Shown here piece after piece: positions 25,678-35,377 of a DNA stretch of 64,000 bases. The position numbers were made by a program, and so were the translations under genes. This DNA comes from Pedobacter ureilyticus (GTDB lineage: Bacteria; Bacteroidota; Bacteroidia; Sphingobacteriales; Sphingobacteriaceae), in the NCBI RefSeq assembly GCF_005925345.1, contig NZ_SSHJ01000015.1, positions 1-64,000 on the forward strand, read 5' to 3'. Every line of letters begins with the position of its first letter. Position 1 is the first letter of the stretch. Below the pieces are notes generated by a model. The model saw only the letters and a list, made by a program, of their open reading frames with translations, did not search any database and was not told the origin of the DNA.

Positions 25678-26556
25678 ATGAATAAGCAAAATCTGCTTTA
25701 CGTGCTATGCATCTGTTTGCTAGGATGTGCTTGTAGTAAGCAAAAAAATGCACCTGTAGAAAAGGAAGTAGTAGCTGGCAATGGAAACGAAGTAACCAAT
25801 ACCAACGGTACTACCTTAAGCGCAAATGGCACTACAGAAACCTACCAGCTCATTAATAGTGTTTTTGGTGGCACGGGCGATGTGATTGAGGCACCAGATT
25901 GCAGTCATTTAGGTTTTGGAAAACACATTACACAAGTTTTCGATAACGATTTAAAACGTCAGGTTTTTGCTTTTACTATTCATCTAACGCCAGACAACGA
26001 TAAATGCGAAAATTCGGATAGGCAGCGTAACGAAATCAAAACTTATGATAGATCTCCAGAAAATTTAAAGGCCAGTAAAGATGAAAAGGTGCTCTATAAA
26101 TGGAAGTTTAAATTAGATGCCAACTTTAAACCATCTGGTGATTTTACGCATATCCATCAGTTAAAACCTATTGATGGCGATAATCAACTTCCTATCATTA
26201 CGCTTACGCCACGTTACAAAGCCGGTGGAGATTTAATGCAGGTTATTCATACCGGCGAAACCGACGCTACTTCTCAAAAGTATATCGCTCAAATTCCGCT
26301 AGCCGATTTTAAAGGCCATTGGGTGGAAGTGGTTGAACGTGCTACGTTTTCTTTCGATGGCAAATACGAAATACAGATCAATAGAATTAGTGATGGGAAG
26401 CTTTTGCTAAAGCAAGCTTTTACCAATATAGAAATGTGGCGTAAAAATTCGACCAGCTGCCGTCCAAAGTGGGGGATTTACAGAAGAACCCTACAACCAC
26501 AAATGTTAAGAGACGAAACGGTTTACTTTAACGATTTCAATATTACCGAATACTAA
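25678..26556 (+). CDS. Jelly-roll polysaccharide lyase-like lipoprotein
   Basis: This 292-residue protein has a lipobox region (CLLGCAC, about 13-19) and a low-complexity N/T/G linker to about 55, then a beta-jelly-roll-type domain. Candidate active-site strands are RQRNEIKTYD near 120, FTHIHQLKP near 161, and WGIYRR near 264. The charged-residue pattern (R/N/E, then H-x-H-Q) is the kind found in jelly-roll lyases such as PL7, PL13 and PL20, but the exact PL7 trio is not present, so the family is left open. As first gene of block A behind the uronate-type operator, an extracellular uronan lyase role is inferred. Confidence 0.7.
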   Translation: MNKQNLLYVLCICLLGCACSKQKNAPVEKEVVAGNGNEVTNTNGTTLSANGTTETYQLINSVFGGTGDVIEAPDCSHLGFGKHITQVFDNDLKRQVFAFTIHLTPDNDKCENSDRQRNEIKTYDRSPENLKASKDEKVLYKWKFKLDANFKPSGDFTHIHQLKPIDGDNQLPIITLTPRYKAGGDLMQVIHTGETDATSQKYIAQIPLADFKGHWVEVVERATFSFDGKYEIQINRISDGKLLLKQAFTNIEMWRKNSTSCRPKWGIYRRTLQPQMLRDETVYFNDFNITEY

Positions 26557-26571
26557 CCCTTAAATAGATAG

Positions 26572-27390
26572 ATGATGAAGAAATTTTTTGCAGTAACTAT
26601 TTTAACATGCTCGATATGTACACTATCCTTTGCGCAAGCACCAGTTGTTAACTATGATTTTGGCGATAAAGAAGCTTCTTTTAATCCAAATCCAGGAGCT
26701 TCTTCAACTTCTTTTTTGCCAAAAATTGCTAATAGCAAAGCAACTCGGGTAAGAATTCGCACAGCATCAGACGGTACTGGTGCATTTAACTTGGTCAAAA
26801 GTGGTGCTGGTTTTATTAAAGGCGCTGGTTTAGAGGTTGTAGCGGGTACTACCACTAGCAAGTTTTCTATATATAACCTCGCTTTTGAAAATGTAGCCAA
26901 AACAAGTTTCAATATCAAAATAGATGCTGCAAATGCCGGTCAATGGGTATTTGCTAACGGAGCTTCGGCAAACTCGGATGATTTATTTCAAGGAAATAGC
27001 GGCATCAAAGAAACCTCAACAGAACTCTTCGCTGGCTTAAGATGGAATTTGTCTGCCGCCAATCAAATAAATTTCTATAGCCGTGCTGGTGGCAAATGGA
27101 ACTCGGTTAAAGGAGTTTCATTTGTTAAAAACACTGATTATTTGATTGAGGTGTATAGTAACAATAGCACCGAAGTAAAAAAATATACCAAAGAAGCCGA
27201 TCAGACTTTAAATGCGGGTACTTATCATATTTGGGTAAACGGTAAACGCGTTCCAGGCGAATTTGTATCGGGTGGTTTAGAGGCTGGCAAGGGTTTAAAC
27301 GCTTTGATCATTTACGGTGTTACCCCAAGAGGTAATGATACCATGGCTAAAGCTTGGCTAGATAATTTAGAAATTAACGGAAATCTGTAA
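26572..27390 (+). CDS. Exported protein of unknown function in the PUL
   Basis: This 272-residue protein (MM start; either ATG is possible) has a signal peptide ending at about residue 21 (LSFAQ). The mature part is beta-rich with G/N/S-rich strands, for example FSIYNLAFENVAKTSFNIKI and NAGTYHIWVNGKRVPG, as in concanavalin-like or carbohydrate-binding folds. I find no catalytic motif. It starts 15 bp after the lyase-like gene, in the same operon, so binding or degradation of the same glycan is the most likely role. Confidence 0.65.
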   Translation: MMKKFFAVTILTCSICTLSFAQAPVVNYDFGDKEASFNPNPGASSTSFLPKIANSKATRVRIRTASDGTGAFNLVKSGAGFIKGAGLEVVAGTTTSKFSIYNLAFENVAKTSFNIKIDAANAGQWVFANGASANSDDLFQGNSGIKETSTELFAGLRWNLSAANQINFYSRAGGKWNSVKGVSFVKNTDYLIEVYSNNSTEVKKYTKEADQTLNAGTYHIWVNGKRVPGEFVSGGLEAGKGLNALIIYGVTPRGNDTMAKAWLDNLEINGNL

Positions 27391-27453
27391 TAAATGTAAT
27401 TAATGGGAGAGCTGAGAAGTTCTCCTTTACCTATAACCAAATATTTAATCCGT

Positions 27454-30129
27454 ATGAAAAGAATTTTACTATTGATTGTTTTAAGCTGCTTTGGCGCAGT
27501 GGGGTATGCTCAAGGCACTTACTATTGGGTAGGAGGAGCCAGTGGTTCTTGGTCTTCTGCCTCAAATTGGAATACAACTCTGGGTGGCGGCGGAACTAGT
27601 AGAGCAGTTGTTAATACTGCTGATATCTTGATTTTTGATGGAAGTAACATTGGCGCTGGAGCAACTGGCGCTGTAACGGTGCAACCAACAGGTAATGAGA
27701 TATTAGAAAAATTAATCTTACAAAATGCGGCTACTTTAAACCTCGGTAGAACAACGGCTGGAACTACCTATCTCTATATAGATGGTGAAGTTGCTGTTGC
27801 AAGCAATAGTGTATTAAACGTAAATGGGACAATTGGAACAATGAGTGTTGTGCTTAACGCTACGTCGAATAGTACTATTCAGGGTCAGTTAAATGTTATT
27901 GGAGCTGGTACAAATCGTCTGTCTGTAAAAGCGGCTGATGCTTTAAAATTTGCAGCTGGTAGCTCTTGTAGTGTAGGGTCTGCAACCAATCCTTTTAGTA
28001 CATTAACTACTTCAACTAATCCTTCTGTAGATAAATCTGTGGTTTTTCAATCGGGCTCTTCTTTAGTTTATCAAAGCCAATTTAATCCATTCGGAGGTAA
28101 TTCTGCATCAAATATTGTTGTTTTTCAGTCGGGAAGTAATTTAATTGTAGAAACGGCAAACGTATCTAATTTGTTTAATGGCAAAACTTTAGGAAATGTT
28201 ATCGTTAGAAATAATGCAACGGTAAATTTGAGCGCTGTGGGTTCTTCAGGAGAGAGTTTTTCTACGATTGAAAATTTGACGATTTTACCAGGCGCAGCTT
28301 TTTATATCAGACATCAATCATCAGCAACTATATTAGGAAACATTGTTAACAATGGTACTTTCGGAACTTCCAATTCGCCCAACGCTATAACATCTTCGCA
28401 GCTATTGATGGCGGGTACCACTCCGCAGACTATAAGTGGCTCGGGTGTTTTTGCAGACTTGGGAGGATTTTCTATAGGAACTAACGCTGATGTTACGTTA
28501 GACGCTAACTTGAATTTGGTGGGAACATCGCAATCAAGTTTAGCAGGTATATTAAATATGAATGATAAGGTCATATCTGGAACATCTAACCTCCAAGCAA
28601 GAGAAAGATATAGTATTACGAATAATACAGCTAGTATCACTATGGGTAGCCCAGTGGTTACCTTAGGGTCGGCTGCAGATTACTCGGCTATAAAGGTAGG
28701 TTTAGGGGTATTGGTTACAGGACCTAACATTCCAGCGAACAGTTTTATTGTAAGTACAAACACAGCAAGTCAGCAGTTTACGCTTTCTAATGCAGCCACA
28801 GCTACGGCAAGTGGTACTAGTATTACTTTGACCACTAATACGCATTTGATCACTTCGCATCCATTAGGTATTGACGGAAATATAGCACTTTCTGGTAGTA
28901 AATCATATGCTGATAATGTTAACTATACTTTCAATGCAGCAACTGTTTCTCCTTTTACAACAAATAGCAGCAGTGTAGGCGATGTCACTTTCAATGCGGC
29001 AGCAACCACAAATAAAAGCGTTTCAATTGGCGGCGTATTAACTTTAAACAACGCTAAATTAACCGTAAATGAGGGAGATAATTTAACCTTAGAGCCAACG
29101 GCAACTCTTAACGGAACGTTTAATAATGCCGCTTACATTGTTACGGCTGCTAATGCAGCCACTGGTGCCGTAGGTACGTTAAAACTTAATGGGCTATCTG
29201 CAAATACACTGATCCCGGTAGGTACACCAGCCAATTTTCTTCCTGTTACTTTATCACCAGCCACAGCTTCAGATGTTGAAATCAACGTATTTACCGGCGC
29301 AACTGCCGATGCTACCCCTAATGGTACTGCATTAACAGCAGCGCAAAAGTTGAGAATGGTAGATGCCGTTTGGAATATTAATCGTACTTCTGGTACAGGA
29401 AACGTAGACTTAACCTTAGGTTGGGACAATACGCTAGAAGGTGCTGATTTTTCAGGGTTTACCTCTGCACAAATTGGTATTGCTGGCTATGCCGCAGGTA
29501 ATTACGGAATGTTTACCGGTACTGGAGATGCAGGAGCAAATACAGTTGCTTTAAATACCAGCACCTTTTTGCCATTTATAGTGGGAGAAGCTAACACAAC
29601 TTTGCCTTTAACCTTAATTAGTTTTACGGCAAAAGAAAGCTTAAACAGCGTAAAATTGGCTTGGCAAACTACCGATGAGGTAAATTTAAAAAACTATGTG
29701 CTACAACACCGTAGAGGGGACGATTTTCAAGATATCTACACCGTTGCCGCAAACAATAAACCAGGCGTATTTAATTATAATTATACTCACTTAAATCCAA
29801 CGGCGGGTACAAACTACTATCGTTTGGTAGGAGTAGATTTTGACGGTTCAAAACAAACCTCTAATCCAATTCCAGTAACCGTTACGTTGGGTAATGAGGT
29901 AACGGTATATCCCAATCCTGTAACACAAAAAAATATCAGTGTTTCTGGAGTAATAAAGGGAGATGTGATCAGGATTTTAAATATTCAGGGGCAAGTTGTT
30001 TTTACCAAAACTGCAAGCGGAAATCAGGTAGAAGAAATAAACGTACAAAATATTCAGGCAGGAACTTATATCTTGTCAATTGAAAATTCTGGAAGAATTA
30101 CAAGTACTAAAAAGTTAATTAAAATATAA
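27454..30129 (+). CDS. Large type IX-secreted cell-surface protein in the PUL
   Basis: The preferred start is ATG 27454 (MKRILLLIVL signal, cleaved after about GYAQ); a longer frame opens at 27403. About 890 residues follow. The N-terminus has YYWVGGASGSWSSASNW, typical of large secreted Bacteroidota adhesin-like proteins, then many short G/N/T-rich beta repeats to about 700, a fibronectin-like stretch (LISFTAKESLNSVKLAW), and a C-terminal type IX sorting domain from VYPNPV to STKKLIKI. It is therefore exported across the outer membrane by the gliding/T9SS machinery. No lyase motif is recognised; a substrate-binding or scaffold role is an inference. Confidence 0.8.
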   Translation: MKRILLLIVLSCFGAVGYAQGTYYWVGGASGSWSSASNWNTTLGGGGTSRAVVNTADILIFDGSNIGAGATGAVTVQPTGNEILEKLILQNAATLNLGRTTAGTTYLYIDGEVAVASNSVLNVNGTIGTMSVVLNATSNSTIQGQLNVIGAGTNRLSVKAADALKFAAGSSCSVGSATNPFSTLTTSTNPSVDKSVVFQSGSSLVYQSQFNPFGGNSASNIVVFQSGSNLIVETANVSNLFNGKTLGNVIVRNNATVNLSAVGSSGESFSTIENLTILPGAAFYIRHQSSATILGNIVNNGTFGTSNSPNAITSSQLLMAGTTPQTISGSGVFADLGGFSIGTNADVTLDANLNLVGTSQSSLAGILNMNDKVISGTSNLQARERYSITNNTASITMGSPVVTLGSAADYSAIKVGLGVLVTGPNIPANSFIVSTNTASQQFTLSNAATATASGTSITLTTNTHLITSHPLGIDGNIALSGSKSYADNVNYTFNAATVSPFTTNSSSVGDVTFNAAATTNKSVSIGGVLTLNNAKLTVNEGDNLTLEPTATLNGTFNNAAYIVTAANAATGAVGTLKLNGLSANTLIPVGTPANFLPVTLSPATASDVEINVFTGATADATPNGTALTAAQKLRMVDAVWNINRTSGTGNVDLTLGWDNTLEGADFSGFTSAQIGIAGYAAGNYGMFTGTGDAGANTVALNTSTFLPFIVGEANTTLPLTLISFTAKESLNSVKLAWQTTDEVNLKNYVLQHRRGDDFQDIYTVAANNKPGVFNYNYTHLNPTAGTNYYRLVGVDFDGSKQTSNPIPVTVTLGNEVTVYPNPVTQKNISVSGVIKGDVIRILNIQGQVVFTKTASGNQVEEINVQNIQAGTYILSIENSGRITSTKKLIKI

Positions 30130-30207
30130 GAGGTGTTTCAAGTTAAGGGTTACGAGTGATGTGTTTGGGCTCGCAACTTGTAACCCATAACCTATAACTG
30201 AAAGAAA

Positions 30208-32154
30208 ATGACTAGACACTCAAAAGTATTACTAGCGTTAGGTTTGCTTTTAGCCATCTCGGCTGATGTTTTTGCAAAGGTAAAGCTACCCCAAATTTTT
30301 GGGAGCAATATGGTTTTGCAACGTAACCAGCCAATTACTTTGTGGGGTTGGGCTGATGTTGGAGAAAAAGTTAGCGCAAATTTTAAAGGCGTTAACTACA
30401 CAGGTCAAGCTAATTCACAAGGAAAGTGGCAAATAGAAATGAAAGCTGCTCCAGCGGGAGGTCCTTATGCACTAAAAATTAACGAACTTAATTTAGAGAA
30501 TATACTTTTGGGTGATGTTTTTTTGTGCAGTGGGCAGAGCAATATGGCTTTTATGCTAATGAAGGCAGATGGCGGAGAAAAAGACATTGCAAATGCTGAC
30601 AATAAGAACATTCGGGTTTTTAACGTTAATAGAGATATCGAATTTCAACCTTTAGATGATTTAACGAAGCAAACGCCTTGGCAAGTTGCAGATCCGGCTT
30701 CGGTAAGTAAATTTTCTGCAGTTGCATATTATATGGGGCGTAAGCTCCAGAAAGAACTAAATATACCAATAGGATTGATAAGCAGTGCCTACGGCGGAAC
30801 CGTAATTGAAGGTTTCATCAGTGCGCCATCACTAGATACCATTGCTCGTTTAAAGCCTGTGCTTAGCCAAATTGGCAATAAAAATCAAAAGCAATACATA
30901 GCCGCAAAAGTTGTAGAGTTAGAGAAAATTCACGGAAAACTAAATCAGTACACTAAAACCGATGTACTTTGGGACACTATTCACCCAACCATTCCGGCTT
31001 ACTCCAAGCAGTGGGCAAAAATGAAATTGCCAACATTATGGGAACAAGCTGGTTTGCCCAACGTAGATGGTGTAATTTGGTTCTACAAAGAATTGAATTT
31101 AAGTGATGCCGATATTCAAAAAGATGCTTTCTTGAGTTTAGGAAGAATTGCAGATCAAAGTGTGGTTTTCTTTAATGAGGTAAAAATAGGATCTTCTCCA
31201 GATAGTAGAGACTTGATTAGAGAATTTACATTGCCGAAAAATTTGCTAAAAGCAGGAACAAATAAAATCTTGGTTCGTGTAGCTAACAAAGGTAGAAATG
31301 GTGGTATTTGGGGCCCACAAAGTAAAATGTTCTTCAAAGCTGGTAGTAATAAGATAGCAATAGATGGCAACTGGGCTTACAAAATTCAAGAAATCAGCAT
31401 CGCTGTGCATCCAAATGACGTTTCTTCTTCAATCTATAATGCCATGATAAATCCATTGAAAAGCTTGCAGTACAAGGCGGTAATTTGGTACCAGGGCGAA
31501 AGCAATGCCAACTGGGCAGGCGAGTATGAAGGTTTATTGAAGAGTTTAATCAAAGATTGGAGAAAGAACTTTAAGCAACCGCAACTGCCTTTTGTAATTG
31601 TGCAGCTACCTAATTATAAAAAAGTACAAAATTTGCCAGAAGTAAATTCAACTTGGGCTTTGTTAAGAGAGGGGCAAGAAAAAGCTTCACATTTGCCAAA
31701 TACTGGCTTGGTGAGCATTATTGATTTAGGCTTAGCCCATGATATTCATCCAACAGATAAATTTCCGGTAGGTGAGCGTGTAGCAACTAAGGTGCAACAA
31801 TTAGTTTATGGACACAAGGTAGCTGCCGATGGGCCTGTTTTTAAATCAATGCGAATCGAAAATGGTAAAGCTATCATCTCATTTCATTATGCTGAAGGTT
31901 TAACCGTGAATAAAAATGCAGAGCGCTCTAATTTTATCATCGCCGGAAAAGATAAAAAGTTTGTGTTTGCACAAGCTAAAATAGTGGGTAACACCGTAGA
32001 AGTTTGGAATGATGAGGTAAAAGAACCAATAGCTGTACGCTATGCTTGGGCAGATAACCCGGGTGATAATTATGTTACAAATGCAATTGGTTTACCTATG
32101 CAGCCGTTTAGAACCGATAATTGGAAAGTTAATTTAGAAGTAATTCCACGATAA
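30208..32154 (+). CDS. SASA-type carbohydrate O-acetylesterase
   Basis: This 648-residue protein of the sialate O-acetylesterase family has a signal peptide to about residue 23. The nucleophile block CSGQSNMAF is near 109-117, the middle strand block IWYQGESNANW near 427, and the catalytic-histidine segment DIHPTDKFPVGERVA near 514. A beta-sandwich insert lies between the first two. The family removes O-acetyl groups from sugars. In an alginate locus the expected substrate is O-acetylated mannuronate, found in bacterial alginate; this is inference. It is the last gene of block A. Confidence 0.88.
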   Translation: MTRHSKVLLALGLLLAISADVFAKVKLPQIFGSNMVLQRNQPITLWGWADVGEKVSANFKGVNYTGQANSQGKWQIEMKAAPAGGPYALKINELNLENILLGDVFLCSGQSNMAFMLMKADGGEKDIANADNKNIRVFNVNRDIEFQPLDDLTKQTPWQVADPASVSKFSAVAYYMGRKLQKELNIPIGLISSAYGGTVIEGFISAPSLDTIARLKPVLSQIGNKNQKQYIAAKVVELEKIHGKLNQYTKTDVLWDTIHPTIPAYSKQWAKMKLPTLWEQAGLPNVDGVIWFYKELNLSDADIQKDAFLSLGRIADQSVVFFNEVKIGSSPDSRDLIREFTLPKNLLKAGTNKILVRVANKGRNGGIWGPQSKMFFKAGSNKIAIDGNWAYKIQEISIAVHPNDVSSSIYNAMINPLKSLQYKAVIWYQGESNANWAGEYEGLLKSLIKDWRKNFKQPQLPFVIVQLPNYKKVQNLPEVNSTWALLREGQEKASHLPNTGLVSIIDLGLAHDIHPTDKFPVGERVATKVQQLVYGHKVAADGPVFKSMRIENGKAIISFHYAEGLTVNKNAERSNFIIAGKDKKFVFAQAKIVGNTVEVWNDEVKEPIAVRYAWADNPGDNYVTNAIGLPMQPFRTDNWKVNLEVIPR

Positions 32155-32199
32155 AATTGATTTAATTTGAAATAAATTTTAAATACCCAATTGAATGTT

Positions 32200-32232
32200 T
32201 ATTTTTGGTAAACCAATTAATTGGTCAACCAA
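32200..32232 (+). promoter_or_regulatory. Autoregulatory promoter and double operator of the GntR gene
   Basis: TATTTTTG at 32200-32207 is a -7 box. TTGGTAAACCAA (32205-32216) and TTGGTCAACCAA (32221-32232) are the two operator sites, 16 bp centre to centre. As in the other two blocks the first site begins 5 bp after the T of the -7 TA. The -33 position 19 bp upstream reads TTTT. The second site ends 15 bp before the ATG, so the regulator probably represses itself and block B. Confidence 0.8.
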
Positions 32233-32247
32233 ATAGAAAATTAACGA

Positions 32248-32991
32248 ATGAAGTCATTGATAGAGAACATAACAGCGATACAAGTAGAATCACCGGTTGA
32301 TAAAATTATAGGGCAGTTAAAGCAACTGATTGTTTCTGGTCAGTTAAAGCCTGGAGATCGATTACCTGCAGAACGCGTACTTTCGGAACGATTTGGCGTA
32401 GGAAGAAGCTACATCCGCGAAGCAATATTAAAATTAGAGTTTTATGGTTTGCTGAGAACCAACCCTCAAAGTGGTACCTATGTAGCCGGTTTAAGCATCA
32501 ACGTAATAGACAACATCATTTCTGATATCATCAAATTTAACAAAGATGATTTTAACGCACTGATTGAAGCTCGTTACCATTTAGAGTTGAATGCTGTAAA
32601 GCTGGCTGCTGAGCGTAGAACGGAAGAAGATTTGGAGAGCATTAAGGCCGCCATGATAGAGTATGAAAATAAGGCCAGCTCTGGTGGCGATGCGGTGGAA
32701 GAGGATATGGTTTTTCATATTAAAATTGCAAAAGCTACCAAGAATTCGGTTATAGAATCGATGATACTGATTTTAGTGCCCGACTTGATCAAGAATATTG
32801 TAGAAAATAAAATATGTGGCGATAATAGGGCCAAAACAGCTATCGAAGAGCATAGGATGATCTACGCCGCTATCGAATCACAAGATATGACCAAAGCTGA
32901 AGAGGCAATGGCTGGCCACCTTGACGAGATATGGCAAATTAGTAAAGCTGGTTTTGCAGCACAAAATATAATCAACAAAGCAGAAGTATAA
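32248..32991 (+). CDS. FadR-family GntR transcriptional regulator of the PUL
   Basis: This 247-residue protein has an N-terminal winged helix (KPGDRLPAERVLSERFGVGRSYIREAILKLEFYGLL, about 38-72) and a C-terminal FCD all-helical ligand domain from about 100 with the metal/ligand histidines expected (ARYHLE, VFHIKIA, EEHRMI). This subfamily includes the hexuronate regulators UxuR/ExuR, whose operator matches the palindromes at 25638, 32205 and 40312. A uronate catabolite such as DEH or KDG is therefore the likely inducer. It is first in block B behind its own double operator. Confidence 0.92.
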   Translation: MKSLIENITAIQVESPVDKIIGQLKQLIVSGQLKPGDRLPAERVLSERFGVGRSYIREAILKLEFYGLLRTNPQSGTYVAGLSINVIDNIISDIIKFNKDDFNALIEARYHLELNAVKLAAERRTEEDLESIKAAMIEYENKASSGGDAVEEDMVFHIKIAKATKNSVIESMILILVPDLIKNIVENKICGDNRAKTAIEEHRMIYAAIESQDMTKAEEAMAGHLDEIWQISKAGFAAQNIINKAEV

Positions 32992-33044
32992 TTCAATAAA
33001 ATAGGGGAAGCCTAGCTTAATCAAATAAATATAAATTAAAGCGT

Positions 33045-35177
33045 ATGAACTACTTAAAAAAAGTGGTATTAGTAATCTTTTGTGCCTTTTTTAGCCTCAC
33101 ACTAATGGCTCAAACACATCCAAGCTTAATGCTTACCAAAGCAAATGTAGCGGCTTTACGCAAAGGTGTAGCTAGTTATCCACTTTTACGTCAATCTTAT
33201 CAAACTGTTAAAAATGCAGCAGATAAAGCATTGGCAGAACCCATAGTAGTGCCTGTGCCTAAAGATGGCGGCGGCGGTTATACCCACGAACAACACAAAA
33301 AAAACTACAGTAGCATGCTAAGCGCAGCCACCGCTTATCAAATATCTGGAGAAAAAAAATATGCAGACTATGTAAAAAAAGTATTGTTAAATTATGCTTC
33401 GCAGTACGAAAAATGGCCATTACATCCAAAAAGTAAAAACAAAGCCGATGCCGGACGTATTTTTTGGCAGTGCTTGAATGATTTTGTGTGGCAAATTTAC
33501 ACCATCCAAGCTTATGATTTGGTGTATGATGCATTGTCATCTTCGGATAGGAGAACCATAGAGGAGCAATTATTTGAACCCATCTTGAAGTTTTTCACGG
33601 AAGATAAGCGAGAAGTTTTTGATAAAATACACAACCATGGTACCTGGAACTTGGCGGCTGTAGGTATTAGCGGTTATGTATTGAATAAGAAAGCTTACGT
33701 AGAAACTGCTATCAACGGTTCTAAAAAAGATGGCAAAACTGGTTACTTGGCACAAATCAATCAGCTTTTTTCGCCAGATGGTTATTACATGGAGGGCCCT
33801 TACTACCAACGTTACGCTCTTTTGCCTTTTGTACTGTTTGCAAAGGCCATCAATAATTACGAACCATCACGCAAAATTTTCGAATACAGAAATAAGTTGT
33901 TGTCGAAAGCTATACAGACTTCTTTGCAAACTTCTTATACCGATAAAACTTTCTTCCCTATTAACGATGCAATTAAAGACAAAACTTACGAATCTATAGA
34001 GTTGGTTTACGGTGTAGATTTAGCTTACGCAGATATTAAACCAGAGGTTGATTTGCTGGATATCGCAAGGCAACAAGGACGTGTAATTGTTTCTGATGCG
34101 GGTTTAAAAGTAGCTGCAGATTTAGCTGCGGGTAAAGCTGTGCCTTTTAAATATCAAACTTTGTTTATTAAAGATGGTGCAAAAGGAGAGGATGGCGGTA
34201 TAGGGATTTTACGTAATGGGCCAAATACAGACCAACAAACAGTTTTGCTTAAAGCAGGTTCGCAGGGCATGGGCCACGGGCACTTTGATAGGTTGGGCCT
34301 ATTGTTTTATGACAATACCACAGAGATTTTCCCAGATTACGGTGCTGCTAGGTTTTTAAATATCGATACCAAAAATGGTGGTGGCTATTTGCCAGAGAAC
34401 AATTCTTACGCCAAGCAAACCATAGCACATAATGCGCTTGTGGTAGATCAAACTTCGCATTTCGATGCTAAAGTTGATCCGGCTGATGCTACCAGCCCAA
34501 GTTTACTTTATTTTTCTAACCAACCAAATTTGAAAGTGGTTAGCGCCAAAGAGGCCAAAGCTTACGCAGATGTAACAATGATTAGAACAGCTGCTTTGGT
34601 GAAAGTTGATGGTTTAGAAAAACCTCTGCTAATTGATGTAATGCAAGCGCTGTCTACTAAAAACCATCAATACGATTTACCTTTTTGGTACAAAGGTCAG
34701 TTGGTGAACACTTCATTTCCTGTAAAAGCAAAAGCCGATGGTTTAAATGCTTTGGGAGCTAAAAACGGCTATCAACACCTTTGGTTAAATGCTAGTAATA
34801 AGTTAGAAGATAAAACTGGATTGGTTGGTTTGCTGAACGAAAATCGTTTCTACACTATACATTTTGCGTCAGATAATCCTTTAGAAGTGAAATTGGTTTC
34901 TATCGGTGCTAACGATCCAGAAATGAACTTGGTAGATGGAAAAGCTTTTATGTTGAGCAGCAATGGACAAAATCAAACTTTTGCAAGCATCACCGAAACG
35001 CATGGCGGTACAGACCCGATTAACGAAACGGTAACATCGGCCTTGCCATCTATTAGCGAGTTGAAAATTGAGAAATCTGATGCACAACAAACCGTACTGA
35101 GCTTTAAATTAAATGGTAAAACTTACACCTATCAAATTAACTATACAGATAAACAGAACTACGTATCCTTTAGATAA
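33045..35177 (+). CDS. PL17 oligoalginate lyase
   Basis: This 710-residue exo-acting lyase has a signal peptide (about 1-22, LMAQ), an N-terminal alpha/alpha toroid domain and a C-terminal heparinase II/III-like beta domain. Catalytic residues expected from PL17 are visible: N197-H198 in HNHGTW and Y254 in GPYYQRY, with the same 56-residue spacing between histidine and tyrosine as in Alg17C (H202/Y258, recalled). The GHGHFDRLGLLFYD metal-site segment is near 410. It cuts alginate oligomers to unsaturated monomers in the periplasm. It starts 53 bp after the regulator gene. Confidence 0.93.
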   Translation: MNYLKKVVLVIFCAFFSLTLMAQTHPSLMLTKANVAALRKGVASYPLLRQSYQTVKNAADKALAEPIVVPVPKDGGGGYTHEQHKKNYSSMLSAATAYQISGEKKYADYVKKVLLNYASQYEKWPLHPKSKNKADAGRIFWQCLNDFVWQIYTIQAYDLVYDALSSSDRRTIEEQLFEPILKFFTEDKREVFDKIHNHGTWNLAAVGISGYVLNKKAYVETAINGSKKDGKTGYLAQINQLFSPDGYYMEGPYYQRYALLPFVLFAKAINNYEPSRKIFEYRNKLLSKAIQTSLQTSYTDKTFFPINDAIKDKTYESIELVYGVDLAYADIKPEVDLLDIARQQGRVIVSDAGLKVAADLAAGKAVPFKYQTLFIKDGAKGEDGGIGILRNGPNTDQQTVLLKAGSQGMGHGHFDRLGLLFYDNTTEIFPDYGAARFLNIDTKNGGGYLPENNSYAKQTIAHNALVVDQTSHFDAKVDPADATSPSLLYFSNQPNLKVVSAKEAKAYADVTMIRTAALVKVDGLEKPLLIDVMQALSTKNHQYDLPFWYKGQLVNTSFPVKAKADGLNALGAKNGYQHLWLNASNKLEDKTGLVGLLNENRFYTIHFASDNPLEVKLVSIGANDPEMNLVDGKAFMLSSNGQNQTFASITETHGGTDPINETVTSALPSISELKIEKSDAQQTVLSFKLNGKTYTYQINYTDKQNYVSFR

Positions 35178-35219
35178 AGGATTAAGGAACAAAGAGCAAA
35201 GACACTCCAAAATGCTTTT

Positions 35220-35260
35220 CTCTCCCTTTTGGGGAGAGATGCCAAAGGCAGAGAGGGGCT
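35220..35260. repeat. Structured intergenic element after PL17
   Basis: CTCTCCC-TTTT-GGGGAGAG (35220-35238) is a short perfect hairpin, followed by ATGCCAAAGGCAGAGAGGGG. In the next gap (35715-35790) CCCCTC-GAA-GAGGGG and flanking CCTCCCTC...GGAGGGAG pair in the same way. Both lie inside what appears to be one transcript, so they may act as mRNA-stability or attenuation structures or simply be dispersed repeats. Confidence 0.5.
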
Positions 35261-35377
35261 AAATAAACAGAATTATATAAACTTTAAATAGTGTTGTAGG
35301 TTGCGGGTTATGAGTTACGAGATGATAACGTCCAAACCCCGTAACACGAAACTGATAACACATAACAAAAACAAAAC

